Under the pieces are notes generated by a model. The model saw nothing but the letters and a program-made list of their open reading frames with translations, searched no databases and had not been told where the DNA came from. A stretch of 64,000 bases of DNA from Nymphaea colorata. Lineage: Eukaryota > Streptophyta > Magnoliopsida > Nymphaeales > Nymphaeaceae. Below, in pieces: positions 25,495 through 37,610 of this stretch (the stretch's first letter is position 1; the number at the start of each line of letters is the position of its first letter). Location of the stretch: NCBI RefSeq assembly GCF_008831285.2, contig NC_045145.1, positions 18,864,040 to 18,928,039 of the forward strand, written 5' to 3'. Both the position numbers and the translations under genes were made by a program.

Positions 25495-28400
25495 ATGGGC
25501 AGTGGTGATAGCGAGTTGGTGGTGTTGATAACCGGGTGTACTCTCGGTGGCATAGGCCATGCTCTGGCGGTGGCGTTTGCATCCAAGGGTTGCAGGGTTG
25601 TGGCCACCAGCAGGTCGCTGAACTCCATGGAAGCCCTCGATCGCACCAACGCCGGCATCTTTCTGGAGGAATTGGACGTCTCTTCCCCGGACAGCATTGA
25701 TCGGGCTATCAACAGTGTTATGAGCAGGTACGGCAGGATTGATGTGCTTGTTAATAATGCTGGGGTTCACTCCGTCGGCCCCCTTGCTGAGCTTCCCTTG
25801 GAATCGTTGCAGAGCACCTTCGATACCAATGTCTTCGGTATAGTCCTCGAACCCATATCTCTGTCTCCCTCCCTCTCTCTCTATCTCATCCATTTTTGCT
25901 GGCTGGCCAATTTTTACTATTTTCTGATTTGGTTTTCTTATACGACCATTTGGATTGGAAAGTCTGAATTCGCATTTATATGATTCGTTAACAGTACCCT
26001 TTCTGGTTTTTACTGTTCTTTTGCACCTCTTGCAGTCGTTTAACTTTGCGTTTCAAGATCAACTCTAGTCGACCAGGGTTTAAGAAACTTGATCCGTTAG
26101 TCCTGATCTGATAAATGGTTTGGGTTTTTGCGTTCATACCTGGTTTTTCCAAGATTTTCGCGCCCAGTAACGAAGTATTTCGGTACCAAACTCTTATCAC
26201 ATTCCTTTGCTGAAGTTAATTGACTCGGACATCATGCTCTCTCTCTATACACACACATTCTTGGTGCCACTGGAGGAATAAAAATTACACGTTTTCCAAA
26301 TACGTGTAATTTTTGTCAAGTATATTGTGACTAATTTTTGGAGTTGTGGTTTGCATGATCCGTTTAGAAGAGGAGAAATCGTGAGATCTTTGTTGAAAAG
26401 AGTAATAACGTGTTTTCCTTCTCTGATTAAAGGGTGAAGACAGATATTTTCGTGTTATGCTTTTTAACACCACTTAAGGGATAGTCTGATGGAAATTTGT
26501 GGGTAAAAGGAAATACAGGCATTTGTAATCAGCCTGTCTCGGAATCTGAGTTCCTAAAATAGTCATGGGCTGCAGCCTACTAAGGTAATGATTTTATTCA
26601 GAATTGCTACTCTGCTCGATCGTACTTGCTTGTATTTCAATCGTGCTACTTTTAATGAGGGCAGGTTCCGTTCTCTTTCCATGTTCATTGTTAATTATTA
26701 GGTAGAAAGCAACGACAAGAGTGCCAAAACATGGGAAAGCTTCCTTTTGGATGACCACAGAGAACAAGTTTCGACAATCTTTAGAGATTTTATGAGATTC
26801 TTTCTTGAAGGAAACAAGCAACCAAATGCAGGTGGTGATGAGCACATGAGAAATGACTCCTAGTTATATTAAGAAGCTGAAATTCAGAAGTTGGTCAGCT
26901 GGGAAAAAAAAAAAAAGAATAAAGAAAATAATGGACTCAAGGCTTGTGAATGCATATGTTGGAAGTTATAAACAAGGAAACCTAAACCAAACATTGCCGA
27001 ATGCTAATCAAATTTGGCATCAAATAGCTCATCAAATAAAAACACTGAAAGATTGGGAAGCTCAAGCTCCAAAAGTTAACTGGAGAGCAGCATCCATGGA
27101 GTTTTACATGCTCAAGGATTTCAAATCATTACTGGATTTTCCTGAGCCTTCAAAGAGAAGGAACCATGAAATTTTTACAATACTGCAAAGGATAAAAAGT
27201 GGTTGTGGGGTAAACAAGGAAATTGTATCCACTGAAGAGTAGTTTGGGTTGCTTTTGTTTTATAGGCCTTTTGGATTACAAACTATATTCTAATCGTCTT
27301 ATGAGCAAAGAACAGAGATAATTCTCGATGTCTTACACCTGCACTTTTTCTCTTTTCTCTCTACTGCTAGCAGCTAATTTCTTTCTATTATTGATTCTGT
27401 CATTCCTGTTTCTTATCCATTTTATACGCCAAATCAACAAGCCAAAGTATGAACATCATTTTCTGACAAATTGGCAATCCGTAGCTTTGGAAAGACGAGC
27501 AATGTTACTCATGGGTTCTTTTTCTTCTAGTTTGTTCATCTTCATGCTACCTTGTGTAGTCTTACAGGACACTATTATATTACAGACTTCTTCACTAGTA
27601 GAATTATCAAAGTTCCCTATCATAGGAAGCAGCATTCTTCTATGAAAATTGGCCTCTCTGAATGAAGTTATGTGGATAAATACCACTAGATTGTGGAGTT
27701 TCAAAGTTTGTTTGCACTTATATTTGCTTTGTCCTATCATACCTCTGTTCATTGTGCCCTCTTTATGCATTTTGTTTTTGTTTTGCTCTACTTTTTTCCT
27801 TACAGGCCCCATGAGAGTTATTCAAGCAGTGACCCCACACATGCTGAAGAGAAGGTCAGGCAAGATAGTAAATATTGGAAGTGTTGTTGCTTTGGCACCT
27901 GGACCTTGGGCTGGTGCTTATTCTGCATCTAAAGCTGCGCTTCATGCTTTGACTGACACCTTAAGGTTTGCAACACTTCCTTATTTTCCCCTGCTCTCTC
28001 TTTTATTCTTTAACACATTGCATTGCTTCGAAAATGTGGACCTTTGTTAGGTATTTTATTCAATGAGTGAAAAAAAGGTTGCAACTTACACTTTCTTGCC
28101 AACAAGACTTAACACGACGTGTTTTCCATGTCAATGGAAATAGAATTCTTGAACCAATTCTTCTGATTGGGGAATGCAAAAAATAGTGGAGCTTAGCAAA
28201 TCATTGTGGCATTAAGTCACGCATAGCTTGGTGAACTGATTTACACACCTATAAAGATGAATGGAAGCATGGTACTAACTACTAAGACATGTCCAAGTAA
28301 TTCTTGTACATTTTCATGCAACAGGCATTTCTCTTTAATTACAATGTAAACACTAGTATGCAAAGATCCAGATTGGGCAGGATAACCAAGCAGAAATTCT

Positions 28401-29771
28401 ATCTATGAGTACTGTATATATTCAGGTGATAATTAGAATTTTTTGTGCATCAATAAACGGAAACTGTAAATAGTTCAAGCAGGAGAATTGTGACATGCCT
28501 ATGGCAGTGGTAAGTTATGAAATAGCTTCATGAGACTTGCGTAAAACTCTGGATTGTGCATTCTCACAGTCAGGCTTAAACGTCAATAACAATACGTGGT
28601 TACAAATTGGCTAAATCACTGTATACTATAAATTGAAAGGTATGGTTTACTTCACATTTTTCAGAAAGGATAAAATTGTGAAATATGATTGGTATTTTTA
28701 TAGCACGTATCAAGTAGTGGATTTTTCCTAATGGCGTCAACTCTAATGAGACATTAGTGTCGGACAAAAAGCTTTTAATGGGCATTTCCAAAGGGTTCTG
28801 CTACTGCTCCATCAAGGCTACAGGACCAAAATTTCCTTCCTAACTGATTAGGAAAGGCATGCACATATTCCTTATGCCACTTCAGAGACTACTGGAAGTT
28901 TTTATATTTACACTTCCTTCCTTTTACGTTAGTCCTTTATATAACTACTGTAGCAATTCTATGTGAATTTTCTCATAAGATGATGATGATGATAAGTAGA
29001 CTAATTTCGTTCCTTGTTGTGTTTGGAGGATCCATTCCTTCGATTGTTATTATGTCTCTGGGCTTTTTTATTCTCATTATTTTGAATTTGAGATGTGGTT
29101 TCACAAAAGGGTTGTAGCTGAATCTCGTCACAACTGTTGGGGGAGAAATCAATTAGAAGTGTCTTAAATTTGAAAATACTCCACTTGCAACACCTTGCAT
29201 CACCCCTTTATTTTCCAGTTGCATCATCCTGGACTCACGGTTGGCGTTAAATGTTGGGTACCTGAAGATTGGATGAATGAATAAATAAGCGAAGTCTTCA
29301 ACTATGGTTCAAAGAAGAAATTTCATCCTTTCTCCTTTATTTACAATATAGAAGATTACTTAGTTGCTTATTAGTGTCTTACATGTTTATCCTCGTCTTA
29401 CTAAAGCCAAAACCATTTTATTTTCTCATTGCAGAATGGAACTGAAGGGTTTTAACATTGATGTCATTACTGTTGTACCTGGAGGTATTAAAACAAATCT
29501 TGCAAACAATTCATTAACCAGTTACTCTAAGTTGCCTGAGTGGAAGTTCTACAAGCCATTTGAAGCGGCCATTCAAGCAAGGACCCATGCCTCACAGGGC
29601 AAGAAATGCACTCCAGCAGAGGAGTTCGCAGAGAAGACTGTGACTGTTGTGCTTCGAAAAAATCCACCAGCATGGTTCTCTTATGGCCGATACTCCACTA
29701 TGTTTTCCATTCTATACCATGTTCCTCTGTGGGTGCGTGACTCGCTATTCAGACAGATAATGAAATGTTGA
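25495..29771 (+). CDS. Short-chain dehydrogenase/reductase, AYR1-like (1-acyl-DHAP reductase family)
   Basis: An NAD(P)H-dependent oxidoreductase. The nearest characterised relative I know is yeast Ayr1, which reduces 1-acyl-dihydroxyacetone phosphate in ether- and glycerolipid synthesis; the plant substrate is inferred only. Exons are 25495-25837, 27806-27965 and 29435-29771, joining in frame to 279 residues. The Rossmann fold is at the N-terminus with the subfamily motif [13 protein letters not shown] (13-25), DVSS (61-64) and NNAG (87-90). Catalytic residues are S140 ([10 protein letters not shown]), Y153 and K157 (YSASK). PGG follows in the usual place. The C-terminus ([18 protein letters not shown]) is hydrophobic and basic, consistent with membrane association. 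The start ATG follows a TATA box and purine-rich leader. Introns are 1.97 and 1.47 kb; the first contains a coding-like relic. Confidence 0.93.
26702..27242 (+). pseudogene. Coding-like relic in SDR intron 1, unidentified
   Basis: Two adjacent open stretches in different frames look more protein-like than the surrounding AT-rich intron. The first (26702-26863) includes [20 protein letters not shown]. The second (26853-27242) runs 129 residues and includes [20 protein letters not shown] and [18 protein letters not shown] purine tract separates them. I do not recognise either. It could be a frameshifted gene or transposon fragment, an unannotated alternative exon, or chance. Composition and length favour a relic, weakly. 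Confidence 0.3.
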
Positions 29772-31569
29772 TATGTGGCTGATTAATATCGGTAGGGCAG
29801 AGTGTTCGGTCACGAACTAGTCATCAGATATTTTGGCAATGGTAATCGCAGCATTATCCCTTAATCAATAAGATGGTTTCCTTTGATTGAAAATCCAGAG
29901 AGTGGAGACAAGGAGAGGCATAAATCTATTATTGCCTCTCAGCAGGTCTCTATAAGATGGTCACTCTGGTTCTGGTTGTTTATTCTCGGTATCTAAGATG
30001 TCGTTTAAGACATTGTAATAAAAGGCTCTTTTATGGAGTTTTGGCGTTGGGAACCTTCTATTCGTTGTTATTGTTTGAAAATAAGATTAAAGAAAAGCAG
30101 TTGGACGTTTTCTTTGCTTCTGATCTGAAGAACATTGTGTCGAAGGGGGCCACCCAAAACGTTTATGTGCTCCAGTAAGATCTTTAACAGGTTCAGAGCA
30201 TGTTACCTGATGCATAAGCTGGAAGATGTATCCGTAAAATGAAAAATCATATTTTCTTTGTTAGGAGGCATTTGAGCAGGTGAAATTTGTCTTGAACAAG
30301 TTTATATTACTACTTATATCCAATCTGAGGGTGAAAATAGTCCCTGACTCGGTGAGCATCACACTGCAAGATCATAACAATTGGAAGTACATATAAGATA
30401 TCGACAATTAAGAGATATCACTACATCAGTAAATTTTCAACATATTTCTTAAAATTGTTTAAGCTTAAAACATAATTGTTTGCTATTGGATCTCTAACTT
30501 TCCAAATCAATTTCTTACTTAAGGTTGGCTCTGTCGCCTCAAGAGAAATTTGCTTTCCTCTTGAAGTCCCACACTTGAAGGACTTGCTCCTTTGTGGAAT
30601 CTTGAGACTAGTGACCATTTTTCTTTTTCTTTCTTGCGATTAGTGACAATTTTTCTTTTTCTTTTTTTTTAATAGAAGACTTGTTCCTCGCCCTTAGCAG
30701 GTCATGCTCCTTGCGTGCTATCATTGGTCACCACCTTTAAGCAGCCCTTGCAGCCAATCATGATAGAGACTTGCTGAAAGTTTTATTAAAATTCTCATAT
30801 GAATATGAACTATTCTAAGATGACTGCTTTCTCACCAAACAAACCTTCACAAATATAATGAGGCAAAACATCTTCAAATAGCTATGACATCTAAATTTCT
30901 ATTTGCTTAGCATAACTTATCAAATCATGAAATTAGTAAGTATAGCAAATGGAGCATGATAGGCATCTTGAAGATACTATTCTTCTCATTTGAGATACGA
31001 GAGAGTGGGGAAAGTTTTTACTCGTGTTTGACTAAGGAACAGAGACTGCTCAACCCTATGGTGCAATTTGACGAAGGTGGCAATTCTTCTTACTTCCAAA
31101 GCACCCTCCTTCACATTGGAACTTGTTTATTGAGTAACTGGAAATCGGAGCTCATCCCCTTTCTCAAATTGAAACCATTCCCACTGGGCAATTAGACTCG
31201 AGTTAAGTGTTGGACCAGTATAACTTTTTATGTTCCGTTAATTCATTAAGTAACCGGACCTACGATCCAGTTTGAGTATTCATTACGCCCCTATTATTTC
31301 CAACTGCAGATTGTATGGAACTCTTCTTGACACCTTTGCTTTGGTGCTGGATGATGAGGACAGCTAATCACTGGTCAGTTTGCTTCTCAAAACTAAGCAG
31401 AGAAGAGGGGGAAAAGAGGAACTTCCGAGGGCTTGTTTGACTGACTAAGCATTAAGTTCATGTGCAAAAAACTTGGATTTTCTGTCAGACCCTTTCAAGG
31501 CCTATTGAAAGTTCAGAAAAACTTTACTAACTTGTATCAAACCAGATGCAGAAGTTTTATTCTTTCTAA

Positions 31570-31817
31570 GGGGGCGTTTGGATGACACCCTCTTCTAACC
31601 CAGTTTTTTAAAGGTTTAGTTTATGAAAACCAAGTTTTTTAATGAATTTTAGAAACTTGTTTTTCTTGTTTGGGTGACACATTCTAACCTGATTTTTAAA
31701 TAACCTAAAGGGAACCAGGTTTAAACTGAGTTTTTCTTCAAGCCCAGTTTTAATGGCACCCTAAAAACATGCTTTTGCTTTCAAAACCTGGTTTTTGAAG
31801 TGTCAACCAAACACCCC
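31570..31817. mobile_element. Tourist-like (PIF/Harbinger) MITE, 248 bp
   Basis: The left end reads GGGGGCGTTTGGATGACAC. The reverse complement of the right end reads GGGGTGTTTGGTTGACAC. These form imperfect terminal inverted repeats of about 18 bases. The trinucleotide TAA flanks both ends (31567-31569 and 31818-31820), the target-site duplication of PIF/Harbinger elements. The interior is non-coding and rich in AACC and TTTT blocks. It cannot move without a transposase supplied elsewhere. Confidence 0.75.
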
Positions 31818-32409
31818 TAATTCATTTGCATTTCCATGAGTACTACTGTACATCTCTCCACCGACCCACCTTCAAATAAGGTGGACCAAGATATTCTGTT
31901 TCTTTTTTCCCTTTTTAATTGAAAGGTTATGTTTATCAAACCGATGTGAGATCAATACAGTTCCGTGGAAACGAATGGTGGACACTAAGAAGGGACGTGA
32001 AGGCTGAGTTCATGTTAGGCAGCTGTAAATGCTGTGATTGCTTTACAGAGTTTATGGAAAAGAGACAAGGTTACGGATGAAAGGATTTCTCAAAAGAAAA
32101 GAAACTTAAAAAAATGTTCCCTTCACAAAGCTGTCCGGCGGGGCGCTGGTTCCAAAAAAGATGAAGAATGAAGAACACAAAGCACCAAACATACTTTCTC
32201 TCGGGATCTTCAAAAGAAACCGAAACATCCAATTAAAAGAAAGGAGTTCTTCTCTCTTCTGCGAGAGCGGAACGCGACCAGTGGGGAATGGCAGGAATGT
32301 GGGATATCTAACTCGCTTCTTTACATGCAACCAAAGCTGCCATTTTCATCTGTTGCTGCTGCGGCTCTTGTGTCAGTTAAGTTCTCCCTTTTCCCATTAG
32401 TGGACTAGT

Positions 32410-32617
32410 ACTTGAGCTTTGGGAGTATTCTCGTCCTTCACCTTTCTTTCCTTGCACTGTTCGTTATCCTCACACTTTTTTCCTCGCTGTTCCTCCCTCT
32501 CTCTCTCTCGAGAACTTGAGCTTTGAGAGTATTCTTGTCCTTCACCTTTCTTTTCTTGCACTGTTCGTTATCCTTTCGCTTTTTTCTCAACCTCTCTCTC
32601 TCTCTACGTGGGTGGCT
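32410..32617. repeat. Imperfect 104-bp tandem duplication
   Basis: Copy 1 starts ACTTGAGCTTTGGGAGTATT at 32410 and copy 2 starts at 32514, period 104. Both end in a CT-rich run. A few substitutions and a small length difference separate the copies; the right boundary is approximate. Confidence 0.8.
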
Positions 32618-32977
32618 CGCTTCTTTTGCTGCGGTTACTTAGCTGCGGAGCCTTGAGACGTGCAGCACATCAGATTTTGAACTTGAAATAAAGCCAAAAG
32701 AACAAAAGGAAAAGTAGTCTAGAAGGGAGGGAATGTGATGGAACGGATTGGACTGGTGCTTCTTTTTCCCTGATGCTCTTGAGAAAAAATTACGATTTAC
32801 GATGGCGGTAGGGTGGCCACACCACCACACTTCACGGCATGCGATGGTTCCTGTGCAGCTGTGCTAGAGCATCTCCATAGAAGAACGATTGCTCATCAAC
32901 GATACATCACTGCAGCATCTGGAATTTGCTTGAACCCCCTTCATCTGCATTACCAACGTGTCTATAAGTTCTTTTGA

Positions 32978-33069
32978 TCTACATGTTGAGGGAATCCAGT
33001 GACGTCTTTCAGACTCTGTTAGTTCTACATGTTGAGGGACTCCAGTGACGTCTTTCAGACTCTGTTCGT
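32978..33069. repeat. 46-bp tandem duplication
   Basis: Units 32978-33023 and 33024-33069, each starting TCTACATGTTGAGGGA. I count two mismatches, so the event is recent. Both lie in the spacer downstream of the BIG GRAIN 1-like gene. Confidence 0.9.
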
Positions 33070-33987
33070 TCACAAGAATATCGTACATGACATTAAAAAG
33101 AATTACAAGGACGACCAATCTCTTCCCCTGACCTCATACTGGTTTTGATGAGTTGTATCTCAGTGTAAAATGGCGTCTATTAGCTGCCAATCAGCCGATC
33201 TTACAAGTATACCGGATATCATTGTTCTAATTAAGACGTGCAGAAACGAATTTCAATTGCCAATATGAGTCCAAAACTTGAGTTTCCTTAGCATTTCTGA
33301 ACGATGCACGGTCATGAAAATGACAAATGAACAGAAACATATTTTCACATTCATCGAATGGACCGTGTAGTGATCTAGAGTACTGGAAAATACAGAGTTA
33401 CAGCGCAAATAAGTAGCCAATCTAGAGCACTAATAAACGCTGACATTTCCTGTTCCTAATCAGCACGCATTTACTGGTGGGCGTACCGTTACAAAGTAAC
33501 TGAGAAGCCTATCCGTGTCAAATCAGGTCTATTACTGTCACGCTTCCACTAATGAACTTGATTTGAAGCCACCGAAACGCAAATTTTTTTCGTTTGAATA
33601 CATACCAAACGAGGACAAATTTCATAACTCTGCCAAAAGTAACTGCCGGATAAACCCCAGCCGTCATTCAGTAGATCACTAGATCAGACAAGATCTTAAA
33701 ATATTTCAAGGATGTGATCGTTAGATCTTGTCGCGGCTGTTCCCATCTGATCTTGATGTGAAGGGTGAGAGAGAGGACACAGGCGTTTTCAGAACATGGA
33801 ATTCCGTTTCCTTAGCCACCGATACGATGAAAAACTCAGATCAACCGATAGTTATTGCGTACCAACAATAATTTTTTTCGCCCAAAACATAGGGAGCCCT
33901 TCGCACTAGTTGAAAGCTTTGAGTAAGAAGAAAATGGAAAAAGAGAAATTAAGCAAGCATGGTTATTTTTAGTTCTACCCACAATAG

Positions 33988-35208
33988 TTACAGAATCAAC
34001 CCCTTGGCGATGGCGCAGTTCGTCTCAAGACTGGTGGTTTCGTAGACGGGCAGCTCCGTCAGATTCTCCAACTCAAAAAGATCGGAGCTCGAACAGCTGG
34101 ACGCGTCAAAGTCTTCGTCCTCGGCCGGTTTGGAGCTCGGCGAGAGGTCGAACAGGAAACCGGCGGCCGTGCTCGATTTCATTTGGTACTCGGCGATGAG
34201 GTCCTTCACTTTCACATCCTTGCGCGGCAATGGCAACGGTGAAGACAGCAGCTCCTCGTAGAGGCACTTGTGGCCGCAGGGTCGCGAGTTTTCCCTAACA
34301 GTAACGCTCGTCGGGAAAAACCGAACCGACCTCTTCATCCCGTCACCCCTCGTCGACGGCGTCTTGCTCAGGCAGGACCTCGACGACGGCGTCATGGTGG
34401 TCGTCGGCGCCGTCGACGACGAGCGTGAAGCAGGCCGCTTGAACGTGTCAACGGGCAAGGAGGAGGGCGGCTTGCTCGGCGAGTTCAAGGTGGTGGTGGT
34501 GGTGGTGGCGGTGGCGGAAGAACGTTTGGCCTTCTTGGCGGTGGCAAAGAGGGAGTTGAGGAAGCCGGCGATTCGGCTACCGGGGGAGATGGGCTGCTTC
34601 GCCTTCTTCAGTTCGTTGTAGAGCTTTGACACGCGAGCTCCACGGCTCTTCTCGGGTTCTTCAGTCTTCTTGTTCGCGAAGAAGTCAGGGGCGGCGATAG
34701 GGTGGTGCTTCTTTGGCGGAATGATCACCGGAGGAGGGCGGCTCTTCTGCTCATACTGGCTCTCTTTTGCCGCCAGTTTCTTCTCTGTGTGGGACAATAC
34801 AGAGTCGGCCTCAGAGGAGGAGAAGCCGCTCGACTCGGATGATGAAGAAGCGGTACTGGAGTTGGCGCGGGAGGCGTTGGACTTAGAATTCAGCCTGTAC
34901 CAACCTGTGGCGTCAAAGACGCCGAGCTCGGAGACATTGGGGCGTGAGGGATGCTTCTCAGCTGCTTTCTTCCCGTCGGTCGTCCACTTGAAGAGGCGTG
35001 GGGTTTGCTTCGTGTTGTATTCGTTCCGGTTGGTCCTATCATGCATGACGGTGGCGATGGTCGTGGCGTTCATCGTCTTCCGGCAAACACAGAGGCTTGC
35101 ACCCACGTCGTCGTCTGTGGACCTATAGATGGCGTCGAGCAACGCAGAGGAGAAGGATGTATTCCTCGGGTACCTTTCTGCTTTCATTTCTGAACTCCAT
35201 TTCTCCAT
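33988..35208 (-). CDS. BG1L: BIG GRAIN 1-like protein
   Basis: Plant-specific family. Rice BIG GRAIN 1 is a plasma-membrane-associated protein that promotes auxin response and grain size; the role here is inferred from family. A single exon of 406 residues. Family blocks in order: SFSSALLDAIYRS (18-30), a Ser-rich region (about 110-140), SKLYNELKKAKQPISPGSR (about 194-212) followed by IAGFLNSLF, SRSCLSKTPS (about 276-285), KRSVRFFP (292-299) with RPCGHKCLYEE, then DASSCSSSDLFELENL (about 368-383), ELPVYETT and the C-terminal AIAKGLIL. Low-complexity Ala/Thr and Ser/Pro stretches lie between blocks. The start was set at MEKW by family pattern; an in-frame ATG at 35238 would add ten residues. 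No transmembrane segment is evident. Confidence 0.9.
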   Translation of the reverse strand: MEKWSSEMKAERYPRNTSFSSALLDAIYRSTDDDVGASLCVCRKTMNATTIATVMHDRTNRNEYNTKQTPRLFKWTTDGKKAAEKHPSRPNVSELGVFDATGWYRLNSKSNASRANSSTASSSSESSGFSSSEADSVLSHTEKKLAAKESQYEQKSRPPPVIIPPKKHHPIAAPDFFANKKTEEPEKSRGARVSKLYNELKKAKQPISPGSRIAGFLNSLFATAKKAKRSSATATTTTTTLNSPSKPPSSLPVDTFKRPASRSSSTAPTTTMTPSSRSCLSKTPSTRGDGMKRSVRFFPTSVTVRENSRPCGHKCLYEELLSSPLPLPRKDVKVKDLIAEYQMKSSTAAGFLFDLSPSSKPAEDEDFDASSCSSSDLFELENLTELPVYETTSLETNCAIAKGLIL

Positions 35209-35486
35209 CCTCTTCGCCTCACATGTATATATGTACATGAGACGACAGAGACACGGAAGAAGACAGAGGAAGATGGTGTCTGCTGAGATGGAGTCAAAAG
35301 CTGCACAGAGTCGTCCGGTGGCAGCAAACCGGAGGACTAAGAGTGGGACAAGGAGACATCCCGGCGTCTATTTTCTTAGACTATATGATGATCGATGAGA
35401 AGAAAAGAAAGCAAGGGCTGCGCCCGCAGGTCGCGCAGCAGGCTCGCGCGATGGATCACACTCGCAAACCAGACGGAGTGAGTTAA

Positions 35487-35505
35487 AGAGAGAGAGAGAG
35501 AGAGA
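35487..35505. repeat. (GA)n tract upstream of the BIG GRAIN 1-like gene
   Basis: About 280 bases 5' of the ATG, reading CT on the coding strand. Probably in the promoter or leader. Confidence 0.8.
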
Positions 35506-37255
35506 ACAGCATAATAAAAGCAGAGAAGCTCACGCTTTGGTCCTTTCAGAATCTTAGAGCGATCGCGTTTTTTTCTTTCCGTTTTTTCTCTTGCAATTTC
35601 TGAAAACAACACATCTTCTTCTGCCTTTTGCTTATTTTCTACATAAAGCGGCTCTATACTGATCTCTCTCTCTCTATATACATATATATATATCTCTCAG
35701 GTCTGCCCGAGATATTCGGTCAAGTGGGGAGGGAGGAAGGATGGCCTTCCAACTCAGCCCTGCCCACCAACATTCCTGGCTCTTCTGCTTTCTTCTTTTT
35801 GACGGAATGGTTGTTTGGTTGCTTGGGAGTGCCTTTTCCAACGCATGTGTGGCTCCAGTAAAAAGTTGGTGGGAAAAGAAAGAGGTGTTAATGAATGAAT
35901 GAATGAATGAATATGCAGGAAGAGGCCGAGTTGGAGGGAGAAGCGGAAAAGGGTGGAGACGTCGGAAGTTCGAGAAACGAACCGTCTCCTCGGCGGCGGT
36001 TGCAAGGGTCAGGTGGCCGCTGCCGCTGTCGTTCGTCGTTGATGAGACGATCTACGTATCTGAGCTATTCCTTGTAATAAACTCCGCCCCCTTTTGTGTA
36101 CTTGCCACTGCGCTTGTCTTCATCCTCTGCAATTCCTTGTCAGTCACTCCCCCATTCCTGTCCTTTGTGTAACTTTGTCTACAATTCTTTTGCTTTCTTT
36201 CTTTTCACATCAGTAACGTAAAACAAGCTGCGGGATTCAGTGAATCATCCCAATTCAGCTCGATCCTTGGCGAACGACACGTATTGTTTTATTTGAAAAT
36301 AAACAATTAAAGATGAAACAAGAAATATTTAAAAACATTTAAAAATCATGAATACATAAATACATAGTATGTGGACGGGAGTTTATGATTGGAATCGATT
36401 AATATTCACCGATTTCGTTTTCAATTGGTTTGATTCAGTCTAATTTTTACGACGACGCCATAAAATTATACCCGTCAACTAAGTGCCGGGCACCCAAAGA
36501 GTCGGTGTGTGTATTTGATTGCCTCTCAACTAAAATATTCAAATTTGAAAACTATGGATTTAAGATCAAACCCTCTCTTCTTGGATCTTAAATTATGTCA
36601 ATACAATCAATTCTAGCACTAGAGATGTTTAATCACTGCCGCAAGCTCCTTCCACAAAAAAAAAAAAAGAACAATTGCAGTCCGAGCCCTGGCGCTACAA
36701 TAGCACTGGCGATCATGTTCAGTGATGCTATTTGAGCGCCAGATATGATGTCAATTGCTGTAGTATTTGCATTTCCTATAGATCTTTAGCCACATCAACA
36801 AAATCGTGCAATATCAGATCCATGCATTTCAAATGTGAAACAATGAAACGCCTCTTCAAGCTCTAATGTCAGGCTCTAACGTCAGGATGGACCTAATGCT
36901 TCCCCAGTTTTTGTTGTCTTTCTAAATTGTAGATGGTGTCTCTCCCAGACTCTTAACTCAAATGACAAATGACTAAAAAGGGTGTTTAAGAAGGAACATC
37001 TTAAACAAAAAGTTTGAGACAGCTACCATCTGTTCCTCACTTGAAATAAAACATCTTTCCAAACAAGATTTAGTGAAAAATATCATAAACGTCCTCTACT
37101 TCATTCAAATTATACGGTTTGCGTTTGACAGAGAACGTTAGTAGGCTCTTCTCTACCATTCAAACACTAGGTAGGTGACTCAACAGTTTATAATGGTTGG
37201 GCAGTGTGAATCCCTGCTGCTGTTGCAGGTGCAGTGGAGATTGTTTGTGATAAAG

Positions 37256-37283
37256 AAAAAAAAAAAAAAAAAAAAAAAAAAAA
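37256..37283. repeat. 28-base A homopolymer
   Basis: Uninterrupted A tract in the spacer. I found no upstream retroposed gene or SINE body or target-site duplication to explain it as a retroposon tail. Confidence 0.9.
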
Positions 37284-37586
37284 GGTACACAAAGGCCCCA
37301 TGGATGCTGTGCTGCACGACCCAAATCACTAGAGGAGAGTGTGCGGCCATCAAAATAAGAAGATGAAAGGTGGATCCTTTTGAACCAATCGCCAACCCGC
37401 AGTGCTTGATTTCTTTTCTTATGGCAGTGGCAGTGTGGAAGACTTGGATTGAGGATGCATCACACTCAGAAACCCAACTTGGTTGTGGTCCGGGCGCGTC
37501 TATTAGACTTTTTTGACTTGACTGATCATGAAAAGAAGAGAAGAGATGCTAATGGGCCTGACTGCTTTCTCACTAATTTGCATACA

Positions 37587-37610
37587 AGAGAGAGAGAGAG
37601 AGAGAGAGAG
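37587..37610. repeat. (AG)12 microsatellite
   Basis: Uninterrupted AG tract in the spacer, with no adjacent recognised gene. Confidence 0.9.

Larger units (their letters stand above)
29772..33987. other. Spacer between the convergent SDR and BIG GRAIN 1-like genes
   Basis: 3' untranslated regions at each end, a Tourist-like MITE, and two tandem duplications. No coding sequence recognised; the open frames are short and lack family resemblance. Confidence 0.5.

Noticed and set aside
25452-25893. Minus-strand open frames of 86 and 192 residues opposite SDR exon 1
   Set aside because: They mirror the GC-rich first exon; the plus strand carries clear SDR motifs and a TATA box.
34268-35128. Plus-strand open frames of 117 and 152 residues within the BIG GRAIN 1-like gene
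   Set aside because: Shadows of the minus-strand gene; Val- and Glu-rich low complexity reflects the opposite strand's Thr/Ser runs.
37256-37283. A tract as the tail of a retroposed gene or SINE
   Set aside because: No gene-like or SINE-like body upstream and no flanking direct repeat.
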